Origin: Mangrovibacter plantisponsor
GTDB lineage: Bacteria > Pseudomonadota > Gammaproteobacteria > Enterobacterales > Enterobacteriaceae
DNA: 64,000 nucleotides
Assembly: GCF_003182475.1 (NCBI RefSeq)
Contig: NZ_QGTS01000001.1
Coordinates: forward strand, 417,980-481,979
Reading direction: 5' to 3'
Shown: positions 10,540 to 20,764 of the stretch, piece by piece
How the letters are laid out: every line of letters starts with the position of its first letter
Position numbering within the stretch: the first letter of the stretch is position 1
The notes under the pieces: model-generated
The model's input: the letters and a program-made list of their open reading frames with translations, nothing else
Databases searched by the model: none
What the model was told of the DNA's origin: nothing
Translations under genes and position numbers: made by a program

Positions 10540-11250
10540 ATGTCCCGCAAAATATCTTCTACCACTATCTCCATGCTGGCCTTTTTGTTAAGTGCCGGCG
10601 CACAAGCCACAGGTATTCACAGTTTTTCTCAAGCAAAGACGGCTGGCGTAAAGGTGAATGCCGATGCTCCCGGCAGTTTTTATTGTGGTTGTAAAATCAC
10701 CTGGGAAGGGAAAAAAGGCATTCCGGACCTGAATTCATGCGGTTACCACGTCAGAAAAAATCAAGTTCGGGCCAACCGTATTGAGTGGGAACATGTCATG
10801 CCCGCATGGCAGTTCGGGCACCTGCGCCAGTGCTGGCAAGAAGGTGGGCGTAAAAACTGTGCCAAAGATCCGGGGTACCGCAAAATTGAAAGCGATATGC
10901 ACAACCTGGAACCAGCAGTGGGTGAAGTCAACGCCGATCGCGGTAACTTTATGTACAGCCAGTGGAATGGCGGTGAAAGCCAGTATGGTCAGTGTGCAAT
11001 GAAAGTCGATTTTTCCAGCAAGCGCGCAGAACCGCCCGCTCGCGCCCGGGGGGCCATTGCCCGAACATATTTTTATATGCGCGATCAGTACCAGTTGCCG
11101 CTCTCACGCCAACAAACTCAGCTATTTGAAGCCTGGGATAAAACGTACCCGGTAACTCAGTGGGAATGCACCCGCGATGAACGCATAGCCAAAATACAGG
11201 GAAATCATAACCCTTATGTACAGCGGGCTTGCATGGCGCGAAAAGGCTAA
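10540..11250 (+). CDS. endA: DNA-specific endonuclease I
   Basis: Periplasmic endonuclease that cleaves double-stranded DNA. An N-terminal hydrophobic signal peptide ends at about ALLSAGAQA; the Endonuclease_1 core includes [12 protein letters not shown] and [10 protein letters not shown], and several paired cysteines fit a disulphide-bonded periplasmic enzyme. The ATG at 10540 gives 236 aa, against 235 in E. coli; an upstream TTG at 10522 is less likely. A perfect 8 bp stem at 11290-11311 follows the gene and may be its terminator. Confidence 0.95.
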   Translation: MSRKISSTTISMLAFLLSAGAQATGIHSFSQAKTAGVKVNADAPGSFYCGCKITWEGKKGIPDLNSCGYHVRKNQVRANRIEWEHVMPAWQFGHLRQCWQEGGRKNCAKDPGYRKIESDMHNLEPAVGEVNADRGNFMYSQWNGGESQYGQCAMKVDFSSKRAEPPARARGAIARTYFYMRDQYQLPLSRQQTQLFEAWDKTYPVTQWECTRDERIAKIQGNHNPYVQRACMARKG

Positions 11251-11289
11251 CCTACACTACCCAGCAATAATTAACTCTGTGATGCGCCG

Positions 11290-11311
11290 GTGCCTCCATT
11301 AGCGGAGGCAC
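11290..11311 (+). terminator. Hairpin between endA and rsmE
   Basis: GTGCCTCC / GGAGGCAC, an 8 bp perfect stem with a 6 nt loop and no strong T-run. Possible terminator or processing hairpin. Confidence 0.4.
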
Positions 11312-11396
11312 AATAATGACGGCAACTTCTGCACTCTGCTCTTAGCGAAGAATTTGTTATAACCACCATCACACCTTTTTATGGATGATATAAACG

Positions 11397-12128
11397 ATGC
11401 GTATTCCTCGCATTTATCACCCTGCGCCACTTGTTGTTGGCCAGACTATTGCGTTAAGTGATGACGCGGCAGGGCATGTTGGCCGTGTTCTGCGCATGTC
11501 TGCCGGGCAGGCGCTGGAGTTATTTGATGGCTCCAACCAGGTTTTTTCTGCAGAAATCGTTCAGGCAGATAAAAAACAGGTTCAGGTCAGGTTGCTGGGT
11601 AGTGACACAGATAACCGTGAGTCCCCACTGTTTTTACATCTGGGCCAGGTGATGTCTCGTGGCGAAAAAATGGAATTTACTATCCAGAAATCCATTGAGC
11701 TGGGCGTCAATGTTATTACCCCCCTGTTCTCAGAACGTTGTGGAGTGAAACTGGATGCAGAACGCCTGAATAAAAAACTGCAGCAATGGCAAAAAATTGC
11801 GATTGGCGCCTGTGAACAGTGTGGGCGCAACCAGATCCCTGAAATACGCCCTGTAATGAACCTGGAAACCTGGTGCCAGGAACAGGATGATGCCCTTAAG
11901 CTCAACCTTCACCCACGCGCCAGCGCCAGTATCAATACGCTCCCACTGCCAGTTGAACGGGTGCGGTTGCTTATTGGCCCTGAAGGGGGATTATCGGCAG
12001 AAGAGATTGCCATGACTGCGCGTTATCAGTTTACTGATATTCTGTTAGGACCGCGTGTGCTGCGTACAGAAACCACTGCCCTTACTGCAATCACCGCACT
12101 GCAGGTGCGTTTTGGTGATTTGGGCTAA
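11397..12128 (+). CDS. rsmE: 16S rRNA (uracil(1498)-N3)-methyltransferase
   Basis: SPOUT-class methyltransferase that modifies U1498 of 16S rRNA with SAM. The 243 aa length equals E. coli RsmE. An N-terminal PUA-like domain (about residues 1-70) precedes the SPOUT domain, where [11 protein letters not shown] and [15 protein letters not shown] form the knotted cofactor site. gshB follows after 11 bp with GGAG in the gap, so the two are probably co-transcribed. Confidence 0.97.
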   Translation: MRIPRIYHPAPLVVGQTIALSDDAAGHVGRVLRMSAGQALELFDGSNQVFSAEIVQADKKQVQVRLLGSDTDNRESPLFLHLGQVMSRGEKMEFTIQKSIELGVNVITPLFSERCGVKLDAERLNKKLQQWQKIAIGACEQCGRNQIPEIRPVMNLETWCQEQDDALKLNLHPRASASINTLPLPVERVRLLIGPEGGLSAEEIAMTARYQFTDILLGPRVLRTETTALTAITALQVRFGDLG

Positions 12129-12139
12129 AGGAGACAAGA

Positions 12140-13087
12140 ATGATCAAGCTCGGCATCGTGATGGATCCCATCGCGTCAATTAACCTGAAAAAAGACACCA
12201 GTTTTGCGATGCTACTGGAAGCACAAAAACGTGGTTACCAGTTACATTATATGGAAATGGCAGATTTATACCTGACGAATGGTGAAGCCCGCGCACGCAC
12301 GCGTACCCTCAGCGTCGAGTATAACTACGAGAAATGGTACAACTTCGACAGCGAACAGGATATTCCGCTGTCAGACCTTGATGTCATTTTAATGCGTAAA
12401 GACCCACCGTTTGATACTGAGTTTATCTATGCTACCTATATTCTGGAACGGGCTGAAGAACAGGGTACATTGATTGTTAACAAACCCCAGAGTCTGCGTG
12501 ACTGCAATGAGAAACTTTTTACCGCATGGTTTGCCGATTTAACGCCAGATACACTGGTCACCCGTAATAAGGCACAACTAAAAGCGTTTTGGGAAAAACA
12601 CGGCGATATTATTCTGAAACCACTGGACGGCATGGGCGGGACATCGATTTTCCGTGTGAAAGCGGGCGACCCTAACTTATCCGTTATTACCGAAACGCTG
12701 ACGGAACTGGGCAACCGCTATTGCATGGCACAAAATTACCTGCCAGAGATTAAAGATGGTGATAAACGCGTACTGGTGGTAGACGGTGAACCGGTGCCTT
12801 ACTGCCTGGCACGCATCCCACCAAATGGGGAAACCCGTGGTAACCTGGCAGCTGGCGGCCGTGGTGAGCCTCGCCCGTTAACTGAAAGTGACTGGGCCAT
12901 TGCCCGCCGTATTGCGCCGGCGTTAAAAGAAAAAGGCCTGATATTTGTTGGGCTCGATATTATCGGTGATAAGCTCACTGAAATTAACGTCACCAGCCCA
13001 ACCTGTGTGCGTGAAATTGAAGCACAGTTCCCGGTATCAATTACGGGAATGCTAATGGACGCTATTGAGAAGCGTCTGGCAAAATAG
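12140..13087 (+). CDS. gshB: Glutathione synthetase
   Basis: ATP-grasp enzyme that joins gamma-glutamylcysteine and glycine to make glutathione. The 315 aa protein matches E. coli GshB (316 aa). It has the N-terminal [14 protein letters not shown] region, ATP-grasp residues in [14 protein letters not shown] (about 155) and the C-terminal [14 protein letters not shown] metal-binding stretch. It sits in a forward gene series, rsmE to ruvX. Confidence 0.98.
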   Translation: MIKLGIVMDPIASINLKKDTSFAMLLEAQKRGYQLHYMEMADLYLTNGEARARTRTLSVEYNYEKWYNFDSEQDIPLSDLDVILMRKDPPFDTEFIYATYILERAEEQGTLIVNKPQSLRDCNEKLFTAWFADLTPDTLVTRNKAQLKAFWEKHGDIILKPLDGMGGTSIFRVKAGDPNLSVITETLTELGNRYCMAQNYLPEIKDGDKRVLVVDGEPVPYCLARIPPNGETRGNLAAGGRGEPRPLTESDWAIARRIAPALKEKGLIFVGLDIIGDKLTEINVTSPTCVREIEAQFPVSITGMLMDAIEKRLAK

Positions 13088-13199
13088 CGACCATGGCGGG
13101 AAGGATCCCGCCAGCCTCTCGGGAATGCCGGTAGAACACATTCCTTATCAGGCAGGCTTACCAACTGCCAAAGACTCAACCGGGAACAGACCTCTGACA

Positions 13200-13763
13200 A
13201 TGAATTTACAGCATCACTTTCTTATTGCCATGCCAGGGTTACAGGATCCGCTGTTCAGGCGTTCTGTCGTGTATATCTGCGAGCACAACGATGAAGGCGC
13301 AATGGGGATTATTATTAATAAGCCTCTTGATAACCTGAAAGTTGCCGACGTGCTTGAGAAATTAAAGATTACACCAGAGCCACGTGACCCGGCGATTCGC
13401 CTGGATAAACCGGTATTTGTCGGTGGGCCGCTCGCGGAAGACCGGGGCTTTATTTTGCATACTCCACCAGAGATGTTCAGCTCCAGTATCCGTATCGCTG
13501 AGAACACCATCATTACAACGTCCAAAGATGTTCTGGAAACATTAGGCACGCCAAACCAACCACCAGATGTTCTGGTTGCGCTGGGTTATTCTTCCTGGGA
13601 TAAGGGCCAACTGGAACAAGAGATCCTGGATAATGCATGGCTTACAGCGCCAGCTAATAATCAGATTCTGTTCCACACCCTGATTGGTGAGCGCTGGCGG
13701 GAAGCTGCGCGCCTGATTGGCATTGATATCCACAATTTGCCTAATGAAGCAGGGCACGCATAA
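13200..13763 (+). CDS. yqgE: YqgE/AlgH family protein
   Basis: A 187 aa protein of the DUF179 family, the same length as E. coli YqgE. The family motif region [26 protein letters not shown] lies near the N-terminus. The start at 13200 is conserved; an upstream open extension is not. Its function is unresolved (AlgH in Pseudomonas is linked to alginate regulation). Its TAA overlaps the ruvX ATG (TAATG), so the two are translationally coupled. Confidence 0.95.
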   Translation: MNLQHHFLIAMPGLQDPLFRRSVVYICEHNDEGAMGIIINKPLDNLKVADVLEKLKITPEPRDPAIRLDKPVFVGGPLAEDRGFILHTPPEMFSSSIRIAENTIITTSKDVLETLGTPNQPPDVLVALGYSSWDKGQLEQEILDNAWLTAPANNQILFHTLIGERWREAARLIGIDIHNLPNEAGHA

Positions 13764-14182
13764 TGGCGACAGGAACAATTTTAGCTTTTGACTTTGGTAC
13801 CCGTAGTATTGGTGTTGCCATTGGGCAGAAAATTACCGGAACTGCCCGCCCTTTATCTGCGCTGAAAGCAAAAGATGGCGTGCCAGACTGGGATCAGATT
13901 GGTCGTATTCTCAAAGAGTGGCAACCTGATTTTTTAGTTGTTGGTTTGCCGCTGAATATGGATGGCACGGAGCAACCCCTGACAACCAGGGCGAAGAAAT
14001 TCGCTAACCGCCTGCATGGCCGGTTTGGCATTACTGTAGAACTTCATGATGAACGCCTGAGCACAGTTGAAGCCCGTGCGGGTTTATTTCAGCAAGGTGG
14101 TTTCAAAGCACTGGATAAAGGCAGCGTCGACTCAGCTTCCGCTGTTGTTATTCTGGAAAGCTGGTTTGAGCAACACTTTTGA
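13763..14182 (+). CDS. ruvX: Putative pre-16S rRNA nuclease / RuvX-type Holliday junction resolvase
   Basis: RNase H-fold protein (YqgF), 139 aa. [12 protein letters not shown] near the N-terminus and [11 protein letters not shown] near the C-terminus carry the conserved acidic residues. The family is linked to 5' maturation of 16S rRNA. It is coupled to yqgE by a one-base overlap. Confidence 0.96.
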   Translation: MATGTILAFDFGTRSIGVAIGQKITGTARPLSALKAKDGVPDWDQIGRILKEWQPDFLVVGLPLNMDGTEQPLTTRAKKFANRLHGRFGITVELHDERLSTVEARAGLFQQGGFKALDKGSVDSASAVVILESWFEQHF

Positions 14183-14585
14183 CACATTACTGGCTGTGCT
14201 CTGCAGCCAGCCTCCCTTGTTTCTGAACCAGCCAACCCACAGTCTCCCTTGTTATGTAACACCTTTTGCCCGGCACAGCCCTTCTGCATAAACCCACACA
14301 CTACCTGAACTACCAGATGAATACAATTTAGCTTTTTGTGCCAAAAATAAGTAACCAGCCAGTGATTAACACCTGATATTACCCAGTATGTAACATATTA
14401 GAATTTCAATAAGTTAACTAAAAAAACGCCCTTTCCAAAAGCCATATCTCCAGCCAGCTCCGCCGCATAACGTGATCCATATCGCACTTTTTGTTACCTA
14501 AGATATAATTTCAAGCGTTATTATAACCCACATCAAAGGCACTCGCCTTTAACGATAACAAATTGAATTAAATAAGGAAAAGACC
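14183..14585. other. Intergenic region before the DUF1471 gene
   Basis: About 400 bp, AT-rich in its second half. It should contain the ruvX terminator and the promoter of the DUF1471 gene. I see no further coding sequence. Confidence 0.5.
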
Positions 14586-14798
14586 ATGAAATCTGCTAAA
14601 ACTCTGTTCGCTGCTGCTGCTCTCTCTCTGGTTTCTTTTGCAAGCTTTGCACAAACCGTTACTGCTACCGCCAGCACTCTGGATGGTGCAGAAGCACAGA
14701 TAGCAGCTCAGGCTAAACAAGCTGGTGCAGCTTCTTACCAAATCACTGAAGCATACTCTGGCAACCAGGTTCACATGACTGCTGAACTGAACAAATAA
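14586..14798 (+). CDS. Small secreted DUF1471 (YhcN/BhsA-like) protein
   Basis: A 70 aa exported protein with signal peptide MKSAKTLFAAAALSLVSFAS, cleaved about FA-QT, and a compact DUF1471 domain (GAASYQITEAYSGNQVHMTAEL). E. coli has many periplasmic paralogues (BhsA, McbA, YhcN) tied to stress and biofilm, but none at this position to my knowledge. Start at 14586 after AAGGAAAAGACC. Own promoter likely. The precise paralogue is not assigned. Confidence 0.85.
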   Translation: MKSAKTLFAAAALSLVSFASFAQTVTATASTLDGAEAQIAAQAKQAGAASYQITEAYSGNQVHMTAELNK

Positions 14799-14857
14799 GA
14801 GTAATTGTTCTGGTACCGGGGCGTTTTTATCCCCCTGCTCCCGGTACTGAACAGCCA

Positions 14858-14889
14858 AATTGAGCCTAGTCACTGCACTGGGCTCAATT
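14858..14889. terminator. Hairpin between the convergent DUF1471 gene and yggR
   Basis: AATTGAGCC / GGCTCAATT, a 9 bp stem with a 14 nt loop, in the approximately 350 bp gap between converging genes. Position suggests a terminator; no T-run. Confidence 0.35.
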
Positions 14890-15145
14890 ATATCCACAAT
14901 GCTGTAAATAGCGTCGCTTGTGCTATATCACTCTTCTTAATAACCACTCGCACGGCAACTCAACTCAAAAAACCAGGCAAACTTACTATTGCAATCAATG
15001 GAATATTATATTCTTTGCCCATCCATTGATTACTCACCCACTGCTTAGCAATAGCCCAGCAGTGGCACCTTCTGGCCAGCACTGCATGCAGGCTTTTGTA
15101 CCGCGCCGTTTGTGCAGTTCCACACCAAAAGACAACCCAAAGCAC

Positions 15146-16123
15146 TTATGCAAGCATGCCCGCCGCATCACGTTCGGCGCGGCTTTGTTCGAAAGTTTGC
15201 ATGCCAGCCTGCTTGCCTGTTTGTAATACACCAGGTAACTGGTGTGTTTTCCCTTCACGAACCAGGCTGGAAACGGCTGGCGTAACAACTAAAAGCTCAA
15301 ACAAAGCCACCCGCCCACCACCTTTACGCACAGCCAGTTGTTGAGCCACAACACCTTTAAGGCTGCCAGCAAGTTGAGTGCGGACCATACTTTTCTCTTC
15401 CGCCGGGAAGACATCCACCAGCCGTTCTACAGCTTGTGCAGCCCCACGAGTATGCAGTGTTGCCAGTACCAGGTGCCCTGTTTCAGCCGCTGTCAGGGCG
15501 AGGCGTATCGTTTCGCTGTCTCGTAGTTCACCCAGCAAAATAACATCCGGATCCTGGCGTAAAGCGCCCTTCAGCCCGGCCGCAAAAGAAGCACAGTGCA
15601 GGCCGACTTCACGCTGCTGGATTACACCCTGAGGAGGTTTGTGAACGAACTCAACCGGGTCTTCAAGGGTAATAATATGTGCCTGCGTTTGCCGGTTCAG
15701 CTCACCAACCATGGCCGCCAGTGTAGTGGACTTACCGCTGCCCGTAGCGCCACACACCAATACCAGCCCTGACTGCTCCTGTAACAATGCCATTAATGCT
15801 TCTGGAACCTGTAATGCGGTTAACTCAGGGCATACCTGCGGTAAAATACGCAACGCCAGTGACACCCCTGCCACCTGAAGGAAAGCATTAGCCCTTAACC
15901 GCTGGCCATTTGCCAGTTCCACGGCGAAATCAAGTTGGCCATGGTGTTTAAACTGGCTGTGCTGTTCTGGTGTTAGCCACAAATCCAGCAATGCGGATAT
16001 ATTGGGCAAAGCACATGGGGCTGGTTCCATTACGCCATCTTTACGCCAGTAAAAATGCCCACTGCTACACAGGTGTAGATCAGAGACATTATGCTTTACA
16101 CTAAGGGCCACGATTTCTTCCAT
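15146..16123 (-). CDS. yggR: PilT-like secretion/pilus ATPase YggR
   Basis: A 325 aa hexameric-ATPase family member similar to PilT. It has Walker A GATGSGKST (about residue 133), an Asp box ITLEDPVEF, Walker B PDVILLGELRD and the His box GHLVLATLHT. It lacks nearby pilus structural genes, as in E. coli, where YggR is an orphan. Divergent from yggS with only 20 bp between starts, so their promoters overlap coding ends. Confidence 0.93.
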   Translation of the reverse strand: MEEIVALSVKHNVSDLHLCSSGHFYWRKDGVMEPAPCALPNISALLDLWLTPEQHSQFKHHGQLDFAVELANGQRLRANAFLQVAGVSLALRILPQVCPELTALQVPEALMALLQEQSGLVLVCGATGSGKSTTLAAMVGELNRQTQAHIITLEDPVEFVHKPPQGVIQQREVGLHCASFAAGLKGALRQDPDVILLGELRDSETIRLALTAAETGHLVLATLHTRGAAQAVERLVDVFPAEEKSMVRTQLAGSLKGVVAQQLAVRKGGGRVALFELLVVTPAVSSLVREGKTHQLPGVLQTGKQAGMQTFEQSRAERDAAGMLA

Positions 16124-16143
16124 TTTGGCTTATCCTGAAACTC

Positions 16144-16857
16144 ATGAACGACATTGCCCACAACTTAGCGCAGGTTCAGCAGAGAATCTCAGCGGCTGCA
16201 GAACGTTGCGGCCGTGCTCCAAAAGAAGTTTCCCTTCTTGCAGTCAGTAAAACCAAACCTGCGAGTGATATCGCACAAGCCATTGCCGCCGGGCAACGGG
16301 AGTTTGGTGAAAACTATGTTCAGGAAGGTGCCGATAAAATTGCCCTGTTTCGTGAGCAAGGGGTTACCGGCCTGACCTGGCACTTTATTGGCCCTTTACA
16401 GTCCAATAAAAGCCGCCTGGTTGCCGAAAACTTTGACTGGTGCCATACCATTGACCGGCAAAAAATCGCCACGCGGCTCAGTGAACAGCGCCCAGGCGAA
16501 TTAGCGCCATTGAATGTGCTGATTCAGGTTAATATCAGCGATGAAACCAGTAAATCGGGTATCGCATTAGCTGAAGTAGACGCCCTTGCAGACCTGGTAA
16601 GCAGTTTACCGGGGTTACGCTTACGCGGGCTGATGGCGATTCCTGCGCCAGAACAGGATTACGCCAGGCAATTTGCTGTCTGCCAACAAATGGCTGTAGC
16701 ATTTAACGCGCTACAAAGCCGCTATTCTGGCATTGATACACTTTCGCTGGGCATGACGGATGATATGGAAGCAGCCATTGCCGCAGGTTCCACCATGGTT
16801 CGAATTGGTACAGCTATTTTTGGCGCACGGGATTACTCCGCGCACCAGGGACAATAA
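16144..16857 (+). CDS. yggS: PLP homeostasis protein YggS
   Basis: COG0325/PLPBP family, 237 aa. It binds pyridoxal phosphate through the lysine in LLAVSKTKP (about residue 36) and regulates PLP and amino-acid homeostasis without known catalysis. C-terminal phosphate-binding region SLGMTDDMEAAIAAGSTMVRIG. First of a forward series yggS-yggT-yggU-rdgB-hemW with short gaps or overlaps. Confidence 0.96.
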   Translation: MNDIAHNLAQVQQRISAAAERCGRAPKEVSLLAVSKTKPASDIAQAIAAGQREFGENYVQEGADKIALFREQGVTGLTWHFIGPLQSNKSRLVAENFDWCHTIDRQKIATRLSEQRPGELAPLNVLIQVNISDETSKSGIALAEVDALADLVSSLPGLRLRGLMAIPAPEQDYARQFAVCQQMAVAFNALQSRYSGIDTLSLGMTDDMEAAIAAGSTMVRIGTAIFGARDYSAHQGQ

Positions 16858-16872
16858 CTACAGAGGAATGCC

Positions 16873-17427
16873 ATGCTGACGTTGACTTTCCTGGCCAAAA
16901 CCATCATTGAATTGTATGTGATGGTATTACTGCTCCGTATCTGGATGCAGTGGTCACGTTGTGATTTTTATAACCCGCTTTCACAATTTATTGTGAAGAT
17001 TACCCAACCCATCATTGGCCCGTTGCGCCGGATCATTCCGTCAATTGGCCCGGTGGATACCGCTTCTTTGCTGGTCGCGTTTATTCTTACCACGCTTAAA
17101 TTCCCACTTCTGCTACTGATTCAGGCAGGAGTGCTGGCGATTGGCCCGGTTAACTTGTTGGTTGGCCTGCTGTCGTTACTTAAAAGTGCCGGCTCACTGG
17201 TATTCTGGGTCATCATTGTGCGCTCCATTATGAGCTGGGTAAGCCAGGGGCGTAGCCCGATGGAGTTTGTACTGATGCAGCTCACTGAACCATTGATGGC
17301 ACCCATTCGCCGCTTTATCCCGGCGATGGGCGGTATCGACTTTTCCGCTATGGGCGTAATTATTATTCTGTATCTGCTCAATTACCTGGGTATGGATCTG
17401 TTCCCGGGGCTGTGGTACCAGCTTTGA
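16873..17427 (+). CDS. yggT: YggT family inner-membrane protein
   Basis: A 184 aa protein with two YGGT repeats (about residues 5-85 and 100-180), each with hydrophobic segments; the second carries [15 protein letters not shown]. coli YggT is 188 aa. A role in osmotic tolerance has been suggested for the family. Its stop overlaps the yggU start. Confidence 0.95.
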   Translation: MLTLTFLAKTIIELYVMVLLLRIWMQWSRCDFYNPLSQFIVKITQPIIGPLRRIIPSIGPVDTASLLVAFILTTLKFPLLLLIQAGVLAIGPVNLLVGLLSLLKSAGSLVFWVIIVRSIMSWVSQGRSPMEFVLMQLTEPLMAPIRRFIPAMGGIDFSAMGVIIILYLLNYLGMDLFPGLWYQL

Positions 17428-17714
17428 GTGCAGTAACCCAGACTGAATCCGGGCTGGCGCTGAACCTGTTTATTCAGCCCAAAGCCAGCCGGGATGCCAT
17501 TGTTGGCCTGCATGGCGATGAGTTAAAAATCGCTATCACCGCGCCGCCGGTTGACGGCCAGGCCAACGCTCACCTGGTTAAATTTCTGGCAAAACAATTC
17601 CGGGTTGCCAAAAGCCAGGTGTCACTTACCAAAGGTGAACTTGGCCGTCATAAATCAGTGCTAATCAGTTCACCAAAAACCATTCCGCCGGTTGTTGCGG
17701 CCTGTCTTAATTAA
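17424..17714 (+). CDS. yggU: YggU family (DUF167) protein, TTG start
   Basis: A 96 aa DUF167 protein ([29 protein letters not shown] is split over the conserved core). E. coli YggU, also 96 aa, begins MSAVT; here the aligned first codon is TTG in TTGAGTGCAGTAACC, overlapping the yggT stop. A GTG 12 nt upstream is the alternative. The overlap implies translational coupling. Function unknown. Confidence 0.9.
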   Translation: MSAVTQTESGLALNLFIQPKASRDAIVGLHGDELKIAITAPPVDGQANAHLVKFLAKQFRVAKSQVSLTKGELGRHKSVLISSPKTIPPVVAACLN

Positions 17715-17729
17715 TCTGTGGTATTCGTT

Positions 17730-18323
17730 ATGCAAAAAGTCGTACTGGCGACCGGTAATGCGGGAAAAGTTCGCGAACTGGCTGACTTGCTGGAAAATTT
17801 CGGTCTGGATATTGTCGCGCAAACCGAGTTGGGCGTTGATTCAGCTGAAGAAACCGGTGGCACCTTTATTGAGAATGCCATTCTCAAAGCCCGCCATGCG
17901 GCGCGTATCACCGAGCTGCCAGCCATTGCCGATGATTCAGGCCTGGCAGTAGATGCACTGGGCGGTGCTCCGGGTATTTATTCCGCACGCTATGCGGGCG
18001 AAGAGGCAACAGACCAGCAGAATCTGGAAAAGTTATTGCACACTATGAACTCCGTGCCAGATAACCTGCGTAAAGCACGTTTTCACTGTGTACTGGTGTA
18101 CATGCGCCATGCTGATGACCCCACACCACTGGTGTGCCATGGCTCATGGGAAGGGGAAATCACCCGCGTCCCGGCAGGCCAGGGTGGGTTTGGTTATGAC
18201 CCCATTTTCTACGTTGCTTCTGAAGGCAAAACTGCTGCGGAATTAACTAAAGAAGAGAAACGCGCTATTTCACACCGTGGCCAGGCACTGGCATTACTAC
18301 TGGAAGCAATGCGCAATGGCTGA
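17730..18323 (+). CDS. rdgB: dITP/XTP pyrophosphatase
   Basis: House-cleaning nucleotidase that removes ITP, dITP and XTP from the pool. The 197 aa length matches E. coli RdgB exactly from the [10 protein letters not shown] start. Conserved [10 protein letters not shown] and GFGYDPIF are present. Its 3' end overlaps hemW by 8 nt. Confidence 0.97.
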   Translation: MQKVVLATGNAGKVRELADLLENFGLDIVAQTELGVDSAEETGGTFIENAILKARHAARITELPAIADDSGLAVDALGGAPGIYSARYAGEEATDQQNLEKLLHTMNSVPDNLRKARFHCVLVYMRHADDPTPLVCHGSWEGEITRVPAGQGGFGYDPIFYVASEGKTAAELTKEEKRAISHRGQALALLLEAMRNG

Positions 18324-19455
18324 TTTGCCGCCACTGAGTTTGTACATCCATATTCCCTGGTGTGTGCAGAAATGCCCTTACTGCGACTTTAACTCTCATG
18401 CACTGAAAGGCGATGTGCCTCATGATGAATATGTCAGCCACCTGCTGAGAGATTTAGACAACGAACTGCCTGCCGCACAGGGCCGGGCTGTCAGCACAAT
18501 ATTTATTGGCGGTGGAACACCAAGCCTGCTTTCTGGCGAAGCGATGCAAAAGCTGCTCGATGGCGTACGCGAACGTTTACCGCTGGCAACCGGTGCAGAA
18601 ATCACCATGGAAGCTAACCCGGGTACCGTTGAGGCCGGCCGTTTTGCCGCTTACCAGGCAGCCGGTGTTAACCGCATTTCCATTGGTGTCCAAAGCTTCA
18701 GCCAGGAAAAGCTACAACGTCTGGGGCGTATTCATGGCCCGGATGAAGCAAAAAGCGCCGCGCAACTGGCCTCCTCGCTTGGCTTGCGGAGTTTTAACCT
18801 GGATTTGATGCACGGGCTGCCTGACCAGTCGCTGGAGGAAGCGCTGGGCGATTTGCGCCAGGCGATAGCACTGAACCCGCCACATTTGTCCTGGTACCAG
18901 CTTACTATCGAACCCAATACGCTATTCGGCTCACGCCCACCAGTGCTGCCCGACGACGATACCTTATGGGACATTTTCGAGCAGGGCGATAAACTGCTGA
19001 GTGCGGCGGGTTACCAGCAATACGAAACATCCGCTTATGCCAAACCAGGCTACCAGTGCCAGCATAATCTCAACTACTGGCGCTTTGGTGACTACCTGGG
19101 AATTGGTTGCGGTGCACACGGCAAAATCACCTGGCCGGATAACCGGATTGTTCGCCGGGCAAAAACTCGCCACCCACGCGGTTATATGGCCGGAAAATAC
19201 CTCGACAGAGAGCATGAAGTGGCAGTGGCAGATAAGCCATTTGAATTCTTTATGAACCGCTTCCGGCTGTTAGAACCCGTTCCCCGGAACGATTTCCTGC
19301 AACTAACCGGCCTTGGCGAAACAGTGGTCCGCCCGCAACTGGATGAAGCCATTGCCCAGGGCTACCTCACCGAAACGGCATCAGAGTGGCAAATTACTCA
19401 GCACGGGAAACTGTTTCTGAACTCGCTACTGGGGCTGTTTTTGGTGGATGACTGA
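18316..19455 (+). CDS. hemW: Heme chaperone HemW (radical SAM)
   Basis: Radical-SAM-fold heme chaperone related to HemN. The CxxxCxxC cluster motif is CVQKCPYC near residue 16. The 379 aa protein is collinear with E. coli HemW. The start at 18316 ([16 protein letters not shown]) lies inside the rdgB 3' end, which supplies the SD. Last gene of the yggS operon; a GC hairpin follows. Confidence 0.96.
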   Translation: MADLPPLSLYIHIPWCVQKCPYCDFNSHALKGDVPHDEYVSHLLRDLDNELPAAQGRAVSTIFIGGGTPSLLSGEAMQKLLDGVRERLPLATGAEITMEANPGTVEAGRFAAYQAAGVNRISIGVQSFSQEKLQRLGRIHGPDEAKSAAQLASSLGLRSFNLDLMHGLPDQSLEEALGDLRQAIALNPPHLSWYQLTIEPNTLFGSRPPVLPDDDTLWDIFEQGDKLLSAAGYQQYETSAYAKPGYQCQHNLNYWRFGDYLGIGCGAHGKITWPDNRIVRRAKTRHPRGYMAGKYLDREHEVAVADKPFEFFMNRFRLLEPVPRNDFLQLTGLGETVVRPQLDEAIAQGYLTETASEWQITQHGKLFLNSLLGLFLVDD

Positions 19456-19458
19456 AAC

Positions 19459-19486
19459 AGGCTCCCCGGCAATAAAAGGGGAGCCT
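19459..19486 (+). terminator. hemW terminator hairpin, T-tract replaced by repeat copy 2
   Basis: Perfect 9 bp stem AGGCTCCCC / GGGGAGCCT with a 10 nt loop. Only CAGA separates it from repeat copy 2, so no T-run is present. Confidence 0.65.
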
Positions 19487-19490
19487 CAGA

Positions 19491-19622
19491 TTGATGAAAA
19501 AGAAGGGAAAAGCGTGGTTTTCCCTTCTTTTTAGTTAGCAGCCGAAAATCAATGAATTGATTTCCCTGGCTTTTTATTGGGTGACATCCTCTCGTTCTGT
19601 GCGAACATGAGGTTTGTCATCA
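19491..19622 (+). repeat. 132 bp dispersed repeat, copy 2
   Basis: Same family as 7855 and 24174. TTGATGA start, TCATCA end. The internal stem AAGAAGGGAAAA / TTTTCCCTTCTT differs from copy 1 by paired changes (GGAAA to GGGAA with matching TTCCC), so the hairpin is conserved by compensating substitution. Lies between hemW and the convergent yggN. Confidence 0.85.
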
Positions 19623-19655
19623 GACTCGAGCCTGGTATTCTTTTTCGTAACTGAC

Positions 19656-20378
19656 TTACTTCAGGCCTTTCACCAGTGCCTTGCGCTGGTCTTCCAGGGA
19701 AATCACCCGGGAGCAAACATCTTTGCCAAACTGTTTGAAATCAGCCTGCTGGTTATTCCACTCTTGCTGAATGGCATTTTGCATCCCGCCAAGGTTACCC
19801 AGTATCCCTTGTAAACCACCTTTGCTGTTCCCACCAGTGAGCGCTTTCGCTCCCATCTCATTGATACTGTCCTGCAGAATGCCACCCATGGCCTGGTTAA
19901 CCAGTTGCTGGCCATCTGCCCTGACCTGGTCAATAGCTTTGTAGTGAAAAGCCAGGCCATCACTACGGTGTTCGATAATGCGGTTCATCTGCGCTTTTAA
20001 CTGTGCATCAAGCTTTTCCAGCCGCCCGTGCATGCTACTGCTTTCCCCCACCTGTTCGGTGATGATTTTGTCCAGTGCCGCGCGGCCTTTCTCAACCCGT
20101 GATCTGGCACCGTTATCAATCCACGGCAGGTCGTTACGCAGTGCCTGTTGGTAATTTACAGCCTGTTGTTGCTGGCTGGCAGAAAGCGATTGCGCTTTAC
20201 CATTAAACTGAACTGCGCCCTGAGGTGAAATAACCAGGTCGCCATGTTGCCCAACCACCTGCACTTGTTGAGGGTTGATAACCACATCATCTTTGGGGCT
20301 GACACTGCACTGGTAATCAGCTTTCGCCGCCGTGCTGACAGCCAGTAACGCAGCCAGCGCAAGGGATAACTTCTGCAT
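19656..20378 (-). CDS. yggN: YggN family exported protein (DUF2884)
   Basis: A 240 aa protein with signal peptide MQKLSLALAALLAVSTAAKA, probably periplasmic. Highly similar to E. coli YggN: HYKAIDQVRADGQQLVNQAMGG and KDVCSRVISLEDQRKAL are conserved, and most of the chain looks helical. Function unknown. yggM and ansB, which flank it in E. coli, are absent. Confidence 0.93.
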   Translation of the reverse strand: MQKLSLALAALLAVSTAAKADYQCSVSPKDDVVINPQQVQVVGQHGDLVISPQGAVQFNGKAQSLSASQQQQAVNYQQALRNDLPWIDNGARSRVEKGRAALDKIITEQVGESSSMHGRLEKLDAQLKAQMNRIIEHRSDGLAFHYKAIDQVRADGQQLVNQAMGGILQDSINEMGAKALTGGNSKGGLQGILGNLGGMQNAIQQEWNNQQADFKQFGKDVCSRVISLEDQRKALVKGLK

Positions 20379-20437
20379 TTGCTACTCCATAAAGAAAAAA
20401 CGGGCCGGTAGCAACCGACCCGTTGAACATCCTGCAC

Positions 20438-20764
20438 TTAATCCCACCAGACGTCGAACAAGTCGCTGGTGCGAATTTCTGACAACTGGCGTGCTTCGAG
20501 CCAGTTTTTTACCAGCGCCTGATGCTCTTCGGTACATTTGCCAATTTGCTGCATGCAAATCAGCCCTTCCCAGGCAAGGTAACCACTACCATCAAAGGCC
20601 AGGCCATTTGGCTCAATTACTTCATTAATTAAGTCATCAACGGTTTTATCAATTTGTTCTTCCGGAGTACCTTCCGGGAAACGCCATGCCACCGAAAACC
20701 CCACTTCCTGAAACTCGTCGATATGCATTTTTTTGCGTAAACGACGGCTGCGGTTTATTGCCAT
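20438..20764 (-). CDS. yggL: YggL family (DUF469) 50S-associated protein
   Basis: A 108 aa protein equal in length to E. coli YggL, with a basic N-terminus (NRSRRLRKK) and a conserved acidic end DLFDVWWD. The start at 20764 overlaps the trmB stop by one base (TAATG), so translation is coupled. Ribosome association is known for the E. coli protein. Confidence 0.95.
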   Translation of the reverse strand: MAINRSRRLRKKMHIDEFQEVGFSVAWRFPEGTPEEQIDKTVDDLINEVIEPNGLAFDGSGYLAWEGLICMQQIGKCTEEHQALVKNWLEARQLSEIRTSDLFDVWWD

